A stretch of 64,000 nt of DNA from Marisa cornuarietis (GCA_004794655.1 SMMW01000559.1:3100001-3164000), one strand, 5' to 3'. Shown: positions 1 to 13,850, counted from the first letter of the stretch. Numbers and translations: made by a program. The notes: a model not told the origin generated them from the letters alone.

Positions 1-27
1 TGCTGTGTGTGTGTGTGGGGGGGGGGG

Positions 28-1756
28 TTAGGGGGACGAACAGTGCAGGCTGAGGAACTTAGAAGAAAGCAATTGTCCGAATTTCTGAAGAGCTGTGTTT
101 CTCCCACACTCCCACCTTCCGAAGAGGGTTAGACAGGATCCGTGAGAGAATCTTATGCTTTAAGCAAACGTCATCTGTTGTTGACAATGTTTCTCAAACA
201 AAACTGTAACATGCGTGTGGAATATAATCTCCCTCCATTATACATATTTATATATAGAGAGAGATGCGTGTACTTTATTGGTATTAAATAAAGTCAAGCA
301 AGACAATTCTTACTAGGGCCTCTCAAGGTATTTTGCGTTCAGGCATCTTAAGCTATTTTTTTTTATATATCTCAATATATTTGCAACTTTCAGATCTCAA
401 ATAACGGAGGACTTCGCTAAAAAAAGCGAAGACTGACGAATAACGGATTATTTTCACTCTGTGGATTAGGGCTAAAAAAAATAATCAGGTAACACTGACT
501 TACATTTATTCAAAGTCACTGCTGTTCGTCCATCTCTTAAATTTGTGGTCTCGGTGTAAATATGGCCTACAACAACATTATCCTTTGTCAGTGCCGTCCT
601 GGGCAGTCTGCATATTTCCTGACATTTCAACTTCGTTGGAGACATTGCCACTGAAATAGCCACAACAGTTGGACTACAGGATCTTCATTATTGAAATGAA
701 AACTTTTAAGATACATTTCCTACATCCATTTTTTCAAATCCGACATGGGCATATATCTGACGATGTGTACACCCGACATGGGGTGTGCCTCCGCCACTGT
801 TTGTGAGGCCAGTTTCGCGCTTTCCGTTGCTGAATAATTGAGTTTGCATCCACGCCCTTGCATAGATGCCCTTCAAGATCGATACTCTAAGCAATGAATC
901 TTGTTTTCTGCTTGCCTGGCACTCTTGCTGCCACCATTTCTGTAACGAGAACCTGGTTGGGCAGGCAAGGTGAGGCAACACTTGGCTCGATGGCAAACGC
1001 CTGAAGCTTACGACACAACTGTGAACACTGGCTGCTAATAAAGAGAGAGGGACAGAAACAGACAGAAACAGAGACTGAGAGAATAACAGGTCAAAACAAT
1101 GTCATCTCTACCAACGACATGCCACTCTACCAAGGAGTTTAGTTTGGACTGGGTAACAGCACTGCAAGAAACTCCGAGAATAATTTAGTTAAACCATTTT
1201 TTTTAAGGATAGAGAGTTGCTGTTCTTTCGTTTTAACAAGTCGCTTACTCAATTTCTAATTATTGTGACATAGAGAACTTGGGGGCCTTTTAATGACACC
1301 TAAGTCTAACTAACAAGGTCTAATTATTGTTTGATACAAAACTTGGGGGGTTTTTTGCGAGAAAAGGTATACAAATGTAGGCCTTTCGCAAAGAATTTGA
1401 GACTTTCCCTCCAGCCTCTGAGGACCAATCAAATATCACTTTATTTATTATCTCTTGAAAAAAATTCGCACGTATTGTTGCTGTCAGCATTGTTGTATGC
1501 CATTGTCATCACAAATCATTGTCGATACCAATGGTGACATCGTCCAACTTTTAGTAGTGGAGCAGTAACGTGGGCAGACACAGACCAGCATAGAAAAGGT
1601 ACTAAGCGTTCCCCTCCCCCCCCCTGCCACTCGAAATGACATGTATTTGTCTTTCCCTGTTCATAATGGGCAACAAAAAGGTCGATGGAAGGAACTTGAC
1701 TTGCTTCGCCTGGTGGGGAATTTTGAGAAGCCTGTTGCACTGAGCTTCGGTACACG

Positions 1757-1757
<1 letters not shown>
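28..1757. other. No gene seen
   Basis: Bases 4-27 before this stretch are a (TG)7 run and a G run. The stretch itself is mixed AT-rich sequence with a short GACAGAAACA repeat at about 1051-1070. Small open frames show no domain, codon bias or splice context. Confidence 0.6.

Positions 1758-1790
<33 letters not shown>
1758..1790. repeat. (GCT)11 microsatellite
   Basis: Eleven GCT units are flanked on both sides by GTACAC. Reading frames through it give polyalanine or polyserine, but no flanking coding signal exists. Confidence 0.95.
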
Positions 1791-1792
<2 letters not shown>

Positions 1793-2829
1793 ACACATCC
1801 CCTCGAGCCGTTTCCACTGGCCCACTCGCCGGGCGCCAGGGCTACTTCTCCAGGCTCATTCGCTCGTCATCAGGATGGGAAGGGAGAACTCTTTCTAGCC
1901 TGCATCTCTGTGGCTTCCTTTTGCGTTAACTGTCGCCCCCCTCCTCCCACTCCAATTCGTCTTAGCCAAGCTCGACTTTAAAAGACATTCTGTTTGATCT
2001 AGAAATTTCCTCTGTGTAAACATTGTTGATTTAAGACTTTGGAAATGATGTTTTCTTTAGTCCTGTTGTTTGTTTGTTTTTTAGGTGGAGGGGTTCAGGA
2101 GGGAGAAGAACATTATTTTGATTTTACGTTGGCTATCTTTTGCATTCATGTTGCATAAAAAGTTTTCGTTTGGTTTTGCTTTCTGTTACATTACAGAAGT
2201 CAGTAGTAAGGCCTATACCCGGTTCAAATTTAATTAAAATTCCGGCCATTATATTTCAGGACCATGGTTCTCATAACGACAGTCACACAAATACACATCG
2301 CGCGCACACACGTTCTCTCTCTTTCTCTCACATACTAACGCACGCACACACACATAATGTAAAATGTCTCTATCTGTGATAATAGATACAACTGGTTTGA
2401 AAAGAAAAAAAAACAGCTGTGACGGAAGTAGATTAAATATGGTGATTAAGTCTTCAATATAAATCTGTGTGGACCACAATAGTGAAGGTATTCTATTATT
2501 TAGTTGTTCTTTTCGTACATGCGGCTGGTATGAGTCATCGCTCACTTTATCTTTTTGTGCACAAAGAGTCGGAAGTCTTTCGTCTAGATAACTAACCTTT
2601 CTCGAACCTCTGACAGCTATACACAGCGCTTTGTTTGGAAACATGTTGCCATTTAATTCAGGAAAACATGCTGCACTCTTTAGAGGACAAGTGACTGAAG
2701 AGTAGTTGACACGGAAGCAATTTTTGTGCTCAGGATCAAGATAGGAACAGACAACAGTGAGTAGTGGTGGGAAGGGAAGTTGAACAACAGCCGTGTGCTC
2801 ATCATTACGGTTTTTCCTTTTTCGCTTGA

Positions 2830-2830
<1 letters not shown>

Positions 2831-2857
<27 letters not shown>
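2831..2857. repeat. (CA)13 microsatellite
   Basis: A CA run with further CA/CG-rich sequence to 2911. The 215-residue minus-strand frame crossing it (2249-2896) is low-complexity at both ends and has no recognised domain. Confidence 0.95.
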
Positions 2858-2862
<5 letters not shown>

Positions 2863-2943
2863 AGATAGATCCATGCACACGCACACGCATACGCACGCAC
2901 CCACACTATGTGAGTGATTGTTGTGTATGGTGTATATAAAAAA

Positions 2944-3210
2944 GGTAAAGGTCATTCATCCCATAACCTTTTCAGGTCGTTGGGGAGTGAGGTGTTAGAG
3001 ACCCCACTTTTCTCGGGGCCAGCTTTTACATGAGGGTGGTGCCAACCTCCTCTCCCGCTGCCTTACCTTCCCCAACCCTCTATGGAGTCAGGTACCCATT
3101 CCCGTCAGCTGGGTCGACTGGGGGAAGTATGCTGCGCTAATCGGGAATTGAATCTGCGCGGTCTCGGTTCGGACGCCAGCGCTCTAACCACTCGGCCATC
3201 CGCTTCCCCT
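2944..3210 (-). mobile_element. tRNA-derived SINE, family A, copy 1
   Basis: This is about 267 bp. On the minus strand it starts with a tRNA-like head (GGGGAAGCGGATGGCCGAG), with A box TGGCCGAGTGG and a B box slightly altered from GGTTCAATTCC. A unique body containing GGGTACCTGACTCC follows, and the element ends in a CTTTACC tail. It is flanked by imperfect 17-base repeats starting GTTGT (2920-2936 and 3211-3227), consistent with a decayed target-site duplication. It is nearly identical to the copies at 15.26 and 56.97 kb. Confidence 0.85.
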
Positions 3211-4126
3211 GTTGTATATACTATGTACGTGCGCGCGCCTGTGTATATGTGATGTATATGCGTGCGTATATGCACGAGAGAGAGAGAGAGAGTGTGTTTG
3301 TGTGTCCTGTGTGCGTGTGTGTGCGTGAGTAGGTGGGTGGATAGGACATATGCTACAATGAAGTTGCGATTATTTACAATGCATTCTGCACTGTAATGAA
3401 ACGTGTTTGCTACAATAATCCCCGCTTGTTTTCCCGTACCAGAGTGATCATGGTTTCAAGGAAGTTGCCATTAATTTTGAACAAGATGGTCCACCCGCTT
3501 AGATCCCTTTACTCTGGCTAATCTTTTCTTTATTTTTAAAATAAAATGTGTCAACCATCTCCACATCCCATATTTGTTACTATGACTAGTTCCTCCAGCC
3601 AGCACCCATCAGTGATTCGTCAGGGTTTTCTCTACTCGGTTTGTTACAGAATTTTTTTTGCGAATTTCTTCGTTCAGTGAAACTGAAGGAACCTGTTCGT
3701 TTGCAAAGCATGGCATTGCAAGCAATTACTTTGCACAGGAGAGAATGTGCGTCAAGGGGAATATCTCAAGCATTACTACCATGTCGACGTGATGATTCGT
3801 TTCTCAAACATCTCTTCCCTTCCGATCGATTCTGTCTGACACTTCAAATGCCAGTGCATTCTAGCACTTCGCCTATCCCTTTAGGGAGACATTAATTCCG
3901 GTGGCACAAGACGTATATACTTTTGAGTACAAGATCATGGATCCAGTTCCAACAAAACTATCGGTTATTACAACATCCCACAACTTTCAGCAAACATGCT
4001 TCTGAGGGCAGCATGGCGTCACTTTTCAAAATATATCTCAATTTATGAGTGAACACAACATTCGACTTTTAACAAATGTAGTACTGAGTACATCATAGGG
4101 TGACGCTTAATAAATATATTGCTGAG

Positions 4127-4186
4127 CACACACACACACACACACACGCACACACACGCACACACACGCACACACACGCACGCACA
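4127..4186. repeat. (CA)n with regular CG variants
   Basis: CACACACACG decamers recur in phase, a short higher-order period within a CA array. Confidence 0.9.
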
Positions 4187-4684
4187 TACATATACACATC
4201 AAAAGCACAGTGAAACGCCTTTGTTAGTGCTTGAAGATTTGTTTACGAGATGCGCGAAGTCTGCTTCGATTAATCAAAATGCAAGTCTGCATCAGCAGCA
4301 CACATCTTCAACCTTGTCATTGACCCTGTCGAGTCGCGCGGTCTTGGTAGCAAAAACCGAGGTCGCGCAGTGCATCAGTGTCAGGGTGAACCACTTACGT
4401 GGCAAGGTTCAGTGAAGTCTGTTACTTCAGCACCAACAGAGTAAGGGTTAACGTTGACGATTGTTGTGGTCATGTCTTTGCTTGGCTGTTGAACTTGTTG
4501 TACTCCAAAACACCATCCTGCCCCTCCTTACACTCCTTCGCCGAAGTACAGCAATTCAAGAGTAGGAAAAAAAAGTGTGATAAATATATTCAGAGTGTTA
4601 AAAAGAGTTGTTAGAAACTGTTCTTTGACAAACACTGATTAAAGTAAATGGACACACCCATTCTCTCTCCCTCTGTCTCTCATT

Positions 4685-4685
<1 letters not shown>

Positions 4686-4733
<48 letters not shown>

Positions 4734-4748
4734 CAGAGAGAGAGAGAG
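4686..4748. repeat. (GT)17(GA)14 compound microsatellite
   Basis: A GT run changes directly to a GA run at 4720, with one CAG interruption. Confidence 0.95.
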
Positions 4749-5359
4749 CTTAGCTGATGAGTCCCAGCGAGTTTTAATATTAATTTACAACTTTTCTTCT
4801 CGCTTGGGTGAGCTTCCGAGCATGCGACACCTTGTTATATTCCTTCATATTCCTACTCGTCTCAGCGGAGGCTGAGCTACAACATCCTTAGCTTCCACTA
4901 CAGAACCCTTCTCGTCACCGCCATGCTCGATCGACAGTTCCGCCAAATCGGCCCTATAAATAGACCCTCGGACCGGCTGGAAACCAGTCACACGGAATCA
5001 CCAGCCTGAAAGACCGTATCCATCGAACAGTTCCTGTCAACGAAATCCAGTAGGACAGACATGGTTGCTTTTTGATCACGTGGTATTAAGTACACGAAGA
5101 TGTACGAGGTTATTCCCTTCCATTGTAATCGCCCGACGAGTCGCAGACATGTCTTCATCAGTTAAGATAAGAAAAAAAGGCGAAAAGATTTATTTTGCTG
5201 AAGTAAATAGTCCTTAGGTTCACAAAGCCACGTGTTTTTTCGATCTCTGTCTACAACGGAGAAAGTAGCTGAGACACGCAGAGACGCGATAGAAGCACAG
5301 TTCGACAAAAACCATATTTTTCAAATTTAAAAAAAGTAAATGATCTTTAGTCTTTCGGT

Positions 5360-5560
5360 GGCTGGCGAGTGATTGAAGAGTTAAGTCACTTTTCTCAGGG
5401 TCAGCGTTTCTCTCCCCCAACCCTAAATGGAGATCTGGTACGCATTCAGCAGAATGGTCACATGGGAGACGTACACTGCGCCAGACGAGAATCGAACTGG
5501 CTAGTGTGTGCCTCCAGCCTGGAACGGCCTTGCTTTAATCACTCGGCTACTGTTTCATAA
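5360..5560 (-). mobile_element. tRNA-derived SINE, diverged member related to family A
   Basis: On the minus strand the head carries A box TAGCCGAGTGATTAAAGC and B box AGTTCGATTCTC. It is followed by GCAGTGTACGTCTCCC, a GCGTACCAGATCTCC segment matching the GGTACCTGACTCC of family A, and a GGGTTGGGG...CCTGAGAAAAGTG stretch in the same order as in family A. Divergence suggests an old copy or a sister subfamily. Open frames through it are incidental. Confidence 0.65.
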
Positions 5561-5599
5561 CTAATTTCTGTCCCAAGTAAGAAAGTAAGCTGGGGGTGG

Positions 5600-7180
5600 G
5601 GAGGGGTGAAGTGACGCGGAGGGAAGTCTCTCCCATGTATGAAATCTTTGTAAGTTTAACCCTTTCTACACCAAACGTTTTACAATGTATTTACGTTTTA
5701 GTTGTGTTGGTCGGCGTACAAAAGATACAATCCTGATGCGACTTGGGAAATCTCGCCACGCCTACTGACATGGAAAGCGTGAACCAGACGAACTCACCAG
5801 AGTCTTGAGTGATGTGGGCAGCAATGAAGCACAAGCTAAAATCGTCTGCCTACGCTGCTCCTCCGAGCATGCCGATCCCAGCAACCCTAGATCTGAAGGT
5901 AACTACATGCCTTCCCCGCTTCAGACGTGGTTCTCCAAACCCCTATGCTCATCCCATTCCCTTTAATAAAGAATGAAAATGAAGTTATGCTCTTCAAGCC
6001 CTAATAACGTCCTGATGTCTTTCATGCGTCAGCCCCCGCATGAGAGCAAGAGAAGATTAAAAGAAACACGAAGACTTGATGGAAGAAGCGAAGAAAGAAA
6101 AGAAAAAAGAGCAGAAGCATTTCTGATGTTGATCATCGCCAGGAAAACCGGAGTAAAGACGTTTTCTCCGCTGGCTGTTACGCAGTGTGACTACACCGGG
6201 GAGGGAGACGATACTCCAGGCGCTCGTCATAGGAGACAGGGCTGCACGCGGTATCGCCAAATAAAGGCATCAGGCAAATGAGAAAAGCAGCAGTCGCCCT
6301 GGGACCTAGCAGCACGCCACTTGGATTGGCTCGTCCTTGCCAGGGTAATGAAAGCCGGCTGTCGTCCCTGATCCGTTCACAGCTTTCGGAGATGACTTCT
6401 CGATGGGAACAAACCTAGAGCTGGCAAAGGGAGAGGAGGTGCAGAATCGTTCAAACGGCTCAATTTATTTTATCTGGCTGTTAGAAAGGGCGCTGAAGCA
6501 CAGTGCTGAGGCGCTCGTCATCACTGCTCCCGAAGAGCCTAGATGGCGGGGTGAGTTCTTGTCACACGCCGCAGGTGGTGCTCTATGGATGAGCACCAAT
6601 GGAAGGGTCCGGCGTTTCTCCAAATGCGTCACCTTAGCCCCTCTCCCCGGTTCCTTGGTCATCTTGTTTTTTCCTCATTAAGCGAGCTCATCTCTGCGGA
6701 AGGAAGTACTTTCTTATCATCTCTACTGACCAGACAACCTAACGTAACAACCAAGCAGCTGTGTGACTTTCAGAAAGGACTATTTCGCTTCTAGAATCGT
6801 TTGTTGACCTGCAGTGACAATAGTATTTTTGCCTCAAGTCGGGCAGGTTGTAAAGTTTTAGACAGTGATAATGATTTCGAATTCGCTCCTAAAAAGGAAC
6901 TTCAGTGTCGTCCCTTTCACCTGTACTGGTCACGGCGGGGTGCGGGGAGGAGGGTGGGGTTGAATCTCTTTTTGCATTTAAAGGACCCCTGTTCCGGTTT
7001 ATTGATAACGCTCAGGTAATCCTAGCTTTGCTTCATACCTCAGCCCCTGGCTCGAAGATTTTCATTGTTTTGTAGCTAAAAGTCAGTAGGGAGAGGCGAC
7101 GAGGATGATTCGACCATTTACTAAGTCGACCACCGTATGCTAGGACGCGAAACGCACTCTCATCTCTCTTCTCCTCGTTT
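5600..7180. other. No gene seen
   Basis: Overlapping short frames on both strands (60-102 residues) have no recognisable domain. GC is somewhat higher at 6100-6700, but no promoter or splice pattern stands out. Confidence 0.55.
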
Positions 7181-7184
7181 TATC

Positions 7185-7186
<2 letters not shown>

Positions 7187-7261
<75 letters not shown>
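7187..7261. repeat. (AC)37 microsatellite
   Basis: Seventy-five bases of uninterrupted AC, the longest pure dinucleotide run in the window. Confidence 0.98.
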
Positions 7262-7265
<4 letters not shown>

Positions 7266-8349
7266 CGAATATGATTGTAAGCAATAGAAAGTTCCCAGAA
7301 TTTTCTAGCATTCTGACCAGTATGAAGTTCGAAATCAATGGTCAGCAGTCGAGTTGTCGCCTAGATGTGGTCTAGTCGTCCGGTGTGACAGTAGGCTGGC
7401 TGCAGCTCTAATCGCCTTGTATCAGCGACAAAGACACAGCGAAAGACTGCAAAGACATCTGGAGATCACGAGTCTGACAATGAGGCTATCTGAGAGAAGT
7501 CCGTTGATAGAAACTGGCAGGTGGTTAAGAAATAATCTGACCGACTTCAGCTTATTCTTGCATCTAAAAGTCTTCGGAGGCTGTCCATCGGCTGCGGAGG
7601 ACTTGATGTGGTGGAGCAAATTGTTCGTTTGAAATCATATGATTTTCTTTCAGCGCGTGCGTTTACAGCCCGCTTCCACATGGGCCATGTCTTCCTATTT
7701 CACTCACAGCCTGTTAACATTTTTTCTATTCCTTGGGCCTAATGACTTTCTGGTAATCGATGCTAAGACAAGGTGGAAGTGCAGGAAAGAAACATTCCCC
7801 TTCACAAAGTAGTCGTAATTTTTTACGTGTGTAGGTAAGAGAGAGGCACACAGCAAGAAAGAGAAAGAGAGGATATATCGGGGGCAAGTGCGGTGGGGAG
7901 GTGTGGGGGGAGAAACTAACCCAGGTATTCACTTCTATCGGATCAAAAACACAAGTCTAATACTATAAGAAAAAGTATACTAGTGAAGAAGCTCAAAATA
8001 TTGACGTCTCTTTTAATTATCAGTCTCCAGGGTCGCGCAGCGGTGCGCGGGAAGGTACGTGGAGCTTGGGGAGGTGGTGGTGGTGGTGGGGGGGAGTGTA
8101 GATGGTAGAGTATCAGGACGTACTCGCGTATTGATTATGCAGTGATGCAGGCAGCTCAAGTCGCCGCAGAACTGCGAGATTGCCAGGCCTTGCCCACTCC
8201 TCCCATCCTTAGCCCTACCCCCGACAGTGCGACAACGAGGTCATGGTCGTTAACACGCGCGTGCGATCGTGCCAGCGTCACGCGTGGAACTGACCGATAT
8301 GATAGACCACGCTGCCGCTTTTGTCACCAACACGTACGCTGTCTACTCT

Positions 8350-8350
8350 G

Positions 8351-8404
<54 letters not shown>

Positions 8405-8405
8405 C
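8350..8405. repeat. Compound (TTG)(CTG)(ATG) microsatellite
   Basis: TTG units pass into about nine CTG/TGC units and then about seven GAT units. The stepwise single-base shifts suggest one ancestral trinucleotide array. Confidence 0.95.
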
Positions 8406-8936
8406 CACCGCCTTGAAGAAATGTGAGGCAAGTTGGTCTAGTTATGTCAGTCGGTATCCACACGAAGACGTCCGGTCAGTCGCTATGTGGGGACGAAAGG
8501 AGAGCAGGGTTTCGAAGATTTGCTCCTGGTGTCTTCCAGGTCCAAAGATATATGTTGCTGAAAACATTTCCGGAAACGTTGGCGAAACGTAGCGGTGAGG
8601 CCGTGAGGAACTTTGCCAGATGCCGAGCAAAGATGTCGCGCATTTTCGTCTCTGCCCGTCACCTTCACCTTTGAAGAGAAAATAAAACAGAAATGATTTG
8701 TTTTTCTAGCTGCGCTCCATCAACAGCAGCAGCGGAGAGAAGGAGAAGAAGAGAGAGGGAAGGAAGAAAGAGACTCAAAGTGATTTGCACGAATCAAGAT
8801 TTGAGATAAAAAAATTCAAAAGATAAGAATAGCCTTATCTGCTATCGATAGGAACAAATAACAACGAAGATGTCTTATTACACACAAACTACGCAGCATT
8901 CTTAGTGTGCTGCACGAAAGTCATAAAGGAGCTAAC

Positions 8937-8941
8937 GCACA

Positions 8942-8978
<37 letters not shown>

Positions 8979-8984
8979 GCATAC
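8937..8984. repeat. (CA)n microsatellite
   Basis: CA repeats with CG variants at both ends. Confidence 0.95.
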
Positions 8985-9160
8985 ACACTTGTGAACACGC
9001 GCACACACATGCAACGGTACCAAACAATTGAGGCACATTTATCTACTAAGGAATTTGCTAGCGTGTCCACCAGTCCTGTGGACAAAGACATGCCACGATT
9101 CGAATGTGATGGGAGGCTGTTTTGAAACAGGTAGAGGTGCCGTCCTTTATACCACACACA

Positions 9161-9415
9161 TATATATATATATATATTTGACCGATATTAAGTGAAAATG
9201 CGCCGCCATAATAATAATAATACTAAGCTTTAAATGCGGCTGCAAATAATGGCGAAGGAACATCAGAGGAAAAAATCGAAGTGGCTGAACAAAGTAGTTC
9301 TTGGCGGACTGCAGTGTCGACACGAAAATCCAGCACCATTGGTGAAACAGTGGAGTAATAACAACAAGTCCTGGAACAGAAAGTCAACGCGAGGACAAAA
9401 CAAAAAACGACCATG

Positions 9416-9444
<29 letters not shown>
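9161..9444. repeat. (TA)8 at 9161-9177 and (TC)14 at 9417-9444
   Basis: Two short microsatellites bracket about 240 bases that contain a small (AAT)n at about 9207-9221 and no recognisable gene. Confidence 0.9.
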
Positions 9445-9447
<3 letters not shown>

Positions 9448-10250
9448 GACTTGCGCTTTTTATTCTTGACAGTAATGATAAATGACAATCGTTCTTACAT
9501 TCCACACCCCTTTCCCAAGTTGCAGGCACCTGGCACGCGCTCAGATGCTAGAGGTACTTTTAAGTTCAAAAGGTCAAAGATTTTCGCTAGGCTTCTTGGT
9601 TTGTCTAAGCACATTTGTGTTCAATCATCCTGAACTTTTGGTGATGATTCATTACAGAATGTTTCGGCGTAAAACATCAATCAATCCTTACAGAGTGTTA
9701 AGTTAGAAACGGACCACTTTGTAAGTTGTGTCGAAACGTATTTCTGAGTACTTCTGGAGCCTAAATTTTGCGTGCATGCTCATGTAAGCCACGAAGACGG
9801 CTCGAGGTAATGAACATGCAATTCAAAGTATATATAAAACAAAGTTCTCATTTTCTCGAAAGCAAAGCACTGAAAATCGAGGACCAGAAATGGATAAATT
9901 CATCTGAAAGGTGTAAATTGAGAACTGTTGTGACACATCTGAAAACTAAAGTCTTCAGACAAGAGCCCTGGTTACATAATTCGACTGTAATGTCGCCGAT
10001 TAATAACGGTTTATGGACAGTGATCTGAGATGTATTTGAAGGGGGGGGGGAGAGAACGGCTCTAGCTCGACACCCTCGACTGACTTCTCATTCGGTACCA
10101 GGGTGACCACCTGTTGCAGGATATTTTGGACACGGTAGTGGGCAGGCCGGTTGTTTTGATCCGTCCGACAGTGAGGCGTCGTGAAATTCTTTCGATTTGT
10201 TCCTCGCTGGATTGACATAAGTTCTCTCCGTTGTTGAAAATCAGCTGCCT

Positions 10251-10352
10251 CACTGACGCATTATCCTGATCACTGGCATTATCCTGGCTCACTGACACAT
10301 TATCCTGGCTCACTGACACATCATCCTGGCTTACTGACACATTATCCTGGTT
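10251..10352. repeat. 21-bp minisatellite, five copies
   Basis: Units of 19-21 bp (CACTGACACATTATCCTGGCT) lie in tandem. The minus strand reads a VSVSQDN-like repeat. The open frame is a consequence of the 21-base period. Confidence 0.9.
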
Positions 10353-13258
10353 CTCAAACCTCCTCCATTCTCACTTACAGCATGCTCATAATATAGAAGA
10401 AGATGGTAAGAGATGAAGAGAAGACAGAGCGATGTTCTTCACAGACACGTTGCTGTATTGACGTGCATTCTCATATTTGTTGCTGCCTACAAATGCTGTT
10501 ATGTGATTTATGTTTATAGTGCAGGTTCCCCTCTTCCCCACCCGCCCGTACGCGTTTCCATCAGTAAGTAGAATGTCATAGCAACCTATTCCTGAACACT
10601 TAAAAAAATGTCTTGAACATCAAAGATTGTCTTCAAGATATACCATGCCATTCTCGAGACACAGTCCTACAAACATCGCCATTCACAGGAGGTCAGCACC
10701 ACACTGACGTCACGAATGTATGTGGATGTGCTGACGTTGGCCAGTAGGGGAGCTGGGACCGTGCAATTAATCGGGAGTGTGAGGGTTTCACTTTTTAAAA
10801 TTTGTATACTTTGTAGAACTGTTTTCGTTGTTTTTCCATTTAGCGGTTGTTATTCGTCTCTGGTTTTTCTGAGCTCCGTCCTTTAAGCATGTCATTTTGA
10901 CATCGTGGCAGATTTAGTTTTGCCTGCATGGGGCATGAAGAAATATTGCTTTATGGACTTTTGCATATTTTCACAATTATTGCTCCTATTTTTATTATTC
11001 ACATCCATCAGCACATTTAAGCAGAAAATACAGAGTAAATTGATGCATTACGATTATTTTTGTAAGGCTTCCTGCTGCTTCAGGAGCTATTCAGAGCGCA
11101 AATAAACTGATTGTGTGCATTCTCACAGATGCAGAAACACAGAAACAGATGCTTAAGTGAAAAATATTTTTTATCGCGAATATTACAGTTTTGTTACGAA
11201 GAAACATTGCTGAAGTTTTGGAATGCCTGCGCGTGGCTTCTCCGGACAATTTTTAATTTGTTGAGTAATGGAAGAGACATTAAAACAGAACATTGTTATA
11301 CGCTCTGGTAGACTGAAAATACTTGCAATAAATAAGTCTACTAACTTTCCCACCATTTTAAATTATTTAAGTGCATAGATACACACATCCATTGATCTTA
11401 TATAAAATTGTAACAAATGCCATAACCTTAAGGGATCTCGACTACCGCCGGTAGAACTTGTCTGTCTACTTTTGTGCTGGGTTATTACCCCACAAATCTC
11501 TTATACTCTTTGACATACCGAAACAATTTCAGCTGGAATTGAATTTGCGATGGAAGATGTGAAAAACGTTGGCGCTGACTCAATTATTGTAACAGAGTGT
11601 CAAGGGTTTTACGGCGATCGGCGCGAGGCCGACTCCAGCCATATTTCTTTCAAGGCAAATGCATTTTGACACGATACAAAAATAACTAGGATCGCAAACG
11701 GATGCACGAATTGGTTTGTTTCCACATAACCCTTACAAGAGCTGATGCTTGCAAGAACGTGCACACCCCTTTTCCGTTAAAGCGTCAGTGACTCCATCTT
11801 TCATCAGCGTTTTTGTTTGTTTGCTTTGGCTGTAATAATCAGTCTTGTGAATTGCCAGCTAAAACTTTAACAGCGTTTCCACACCGTTGCGTTTCTTGGT
11901 TCATATTTTCTTGAAGTATTTTCTCAGCTTGAATAATCAGTCACGTTCTAGAGAACTGTATTACACATGTTCATCTGCTGCTGTTAATCTTATCTCCCAC
12001 ACCACCCCACCTCGCTCTTACTTTCTCTCTCTCTCTCTCTCGGAACCACGACTCTTTTATCTCTCTTATAATTATTTATTTTTAGTAAACGTCGTCACTC
12101 GGTCTTTATTCCCCCTGTATTCCATCAACTTTCGTTGCAAATCGCCTCAGTATCCGTTTTTACTGCTACGTGCCCACTACGTGATCTTGTAGCCAAGCTG
12201 TGAACGTGATCCGCGCGGCAATGCATGGCTCTCTACCTGAAGGTGATAATTAAAAACGTAATCCTAATATCTTTTACAATATATATATATATATATCAAT
12301 TTATGCCCAGTCATCCGCTGGTCAACAGGTGCCCATTCTGATTTGATCTAGCCGCTACAATCCGTATAATGGGGCATGAGCGTGCTAATAGTTAATATCT
12401 GTGGGCCCTGGTCTTCTGCTGTTAATATATTAACTTGCTTTTAGCCAACGCCTTCTCTGAAGTTCACTGGAAGAGCGATTAACTGCCTGGGCGTGAGATA
12501 GGCTGCAGCAGCTCTCCTATCATATGGCATCTGTACTTTGTGTGGTCGTTTTGGATCTCAAGTTCTCCTCTTAGGTGTTGCCAGTGAGACTCCTCCGTGC
12601 AAACTGTCGTTACCAATGTCATTGCCGTGATTTGTTCAGAGATTTGTTGAAAATATTTGTTCATAAGAAAGAAAGAAAAGAAACAAAGAAAGAAGTATTC
12701 ACATCCTTTTACCTATCAGCTACTAAGAGGTATCAGTGAGACCCATTGTTGTGAACGACGTTAAACAATGCCGCACTACCCGGACGAAATGTGTGGCCCA
12801 GTATAAACCCTAGACTACGAACTACTACAAATACTACCGAATACTAAAGTCAGATTAAACAAACATAATAACTGAAAGTGTAGTGTACAAAAACAGTTAG
12901 AATGATCAGCTAGTTTAAAAACCGCAGAACAACATTAAAAGCGGAAGATTACACGCATTCATACTGGATGTCGCAGTAAAAATAACGGGGAATCCACCGT
13001 TTCATCCTCCACTCCTCCCACGGAAATAGGGCGACTGTTGAGATTCAGATTTTGGCCACCTCGGTGGCTTCAGACACTTCCTTATATTTTTATCCCGACA
13101 CGTACAGCACTGATGGACTCCGGGTGGACTCAAAGTAAAAATGGGACCAACGAGGCACTAACATCGCGAAAAAAAATTAATTTGGGAGAGTCTCAAACTA
13201 ACAACACACGAAACTTTAATTACAAAACTTGCTTAGTATTTCGTTAAAATGTATATAA

Positions 13259-13260
<2 letters not shown>
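10353..13260. other. No gene seen; short simple repeats only
   Basis: It contains (CT)9 at 12024-12041, (AT)9 at 12279-12296 and an AAAG-rich patch near 12666-12692. ORFs are short and featureless. Confidence 0.6.
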
Positions 13261-13298
<38 letters not shown>

Positions 13299-13360
13299 AC
13301 CGACCTGAAGTATTTATGTATTAGCTTGTGTCATCATCATCATCATCATCATCATCATCA
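13261..13360. repeat. (TG)18 and (TCA)10 microsatellites
   Basis: TG repeats occupy 13261-13297 and TCA repeats 13331-13360, separated by 33 unique bases. Confidence 0.95.
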
Positions 13361-13734
13361 AGTATAGACAACGTTAACATGATGTGCTGCACAAGGGTTC
13401 CTAGCGAAGCCCTCGATGAGGGTTTGAGCTGATTTACGTTTTTTTTTATCGAATCAGCTGTATCATTAGTGTGCATAATTATTATTTCTGTGTGACAGAT
13501 ATCAGGCTATTAGAATAATAGAACGTATATTAGAACATCAGAATATCACGCAGTTGTAAACAAACCAAGGTTATGGTCCTGCCTGGTTTGAAATAGTTGT
13601 AAGGATGTAAGGCTTTTGTATCAAACCGCACGCCTACATTTTTTAACAAAGCTCATAAATATTAATTTCGTCCTTGTGTGGGTTATTTTGGGTGTATATC
13701 TCGTTTAGAAACTGATTGAATGTCGTCCAGTGAT

Positions 13735-13850
13735 ACAATATCCCATTGTCTGGCTCTGCTGAGTCCTTCACGTGATTGCAGACACGGACCTGCGTCGCTT
13801 ATGTTCACTAGGGTTCAATTCCCCTCCGCGCTTTGATGACACGATAGATG
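13735..13850 (+). mobile_element. tRNA-like SINE fragment (candidate)
   Basis: TGGCTCTGCTGAGTCC could be a degraded A box, and GGTTCAATTCCCC (about 13812-13824) is a clear B box. The spacing is longer than in a standard tRNA. No cloverleaf can be drawn by eye, so a SINE head is more likely than a functional tRNA. Confidence 0.35.

Noticed and set aside
2249..2896. A 215-residue minus-strand open frame as a gene
   Set aside because: It runs through CA/GT microsatellites at both ends, has no recognised domain, and the ordinary middle part shows no splice or start context.
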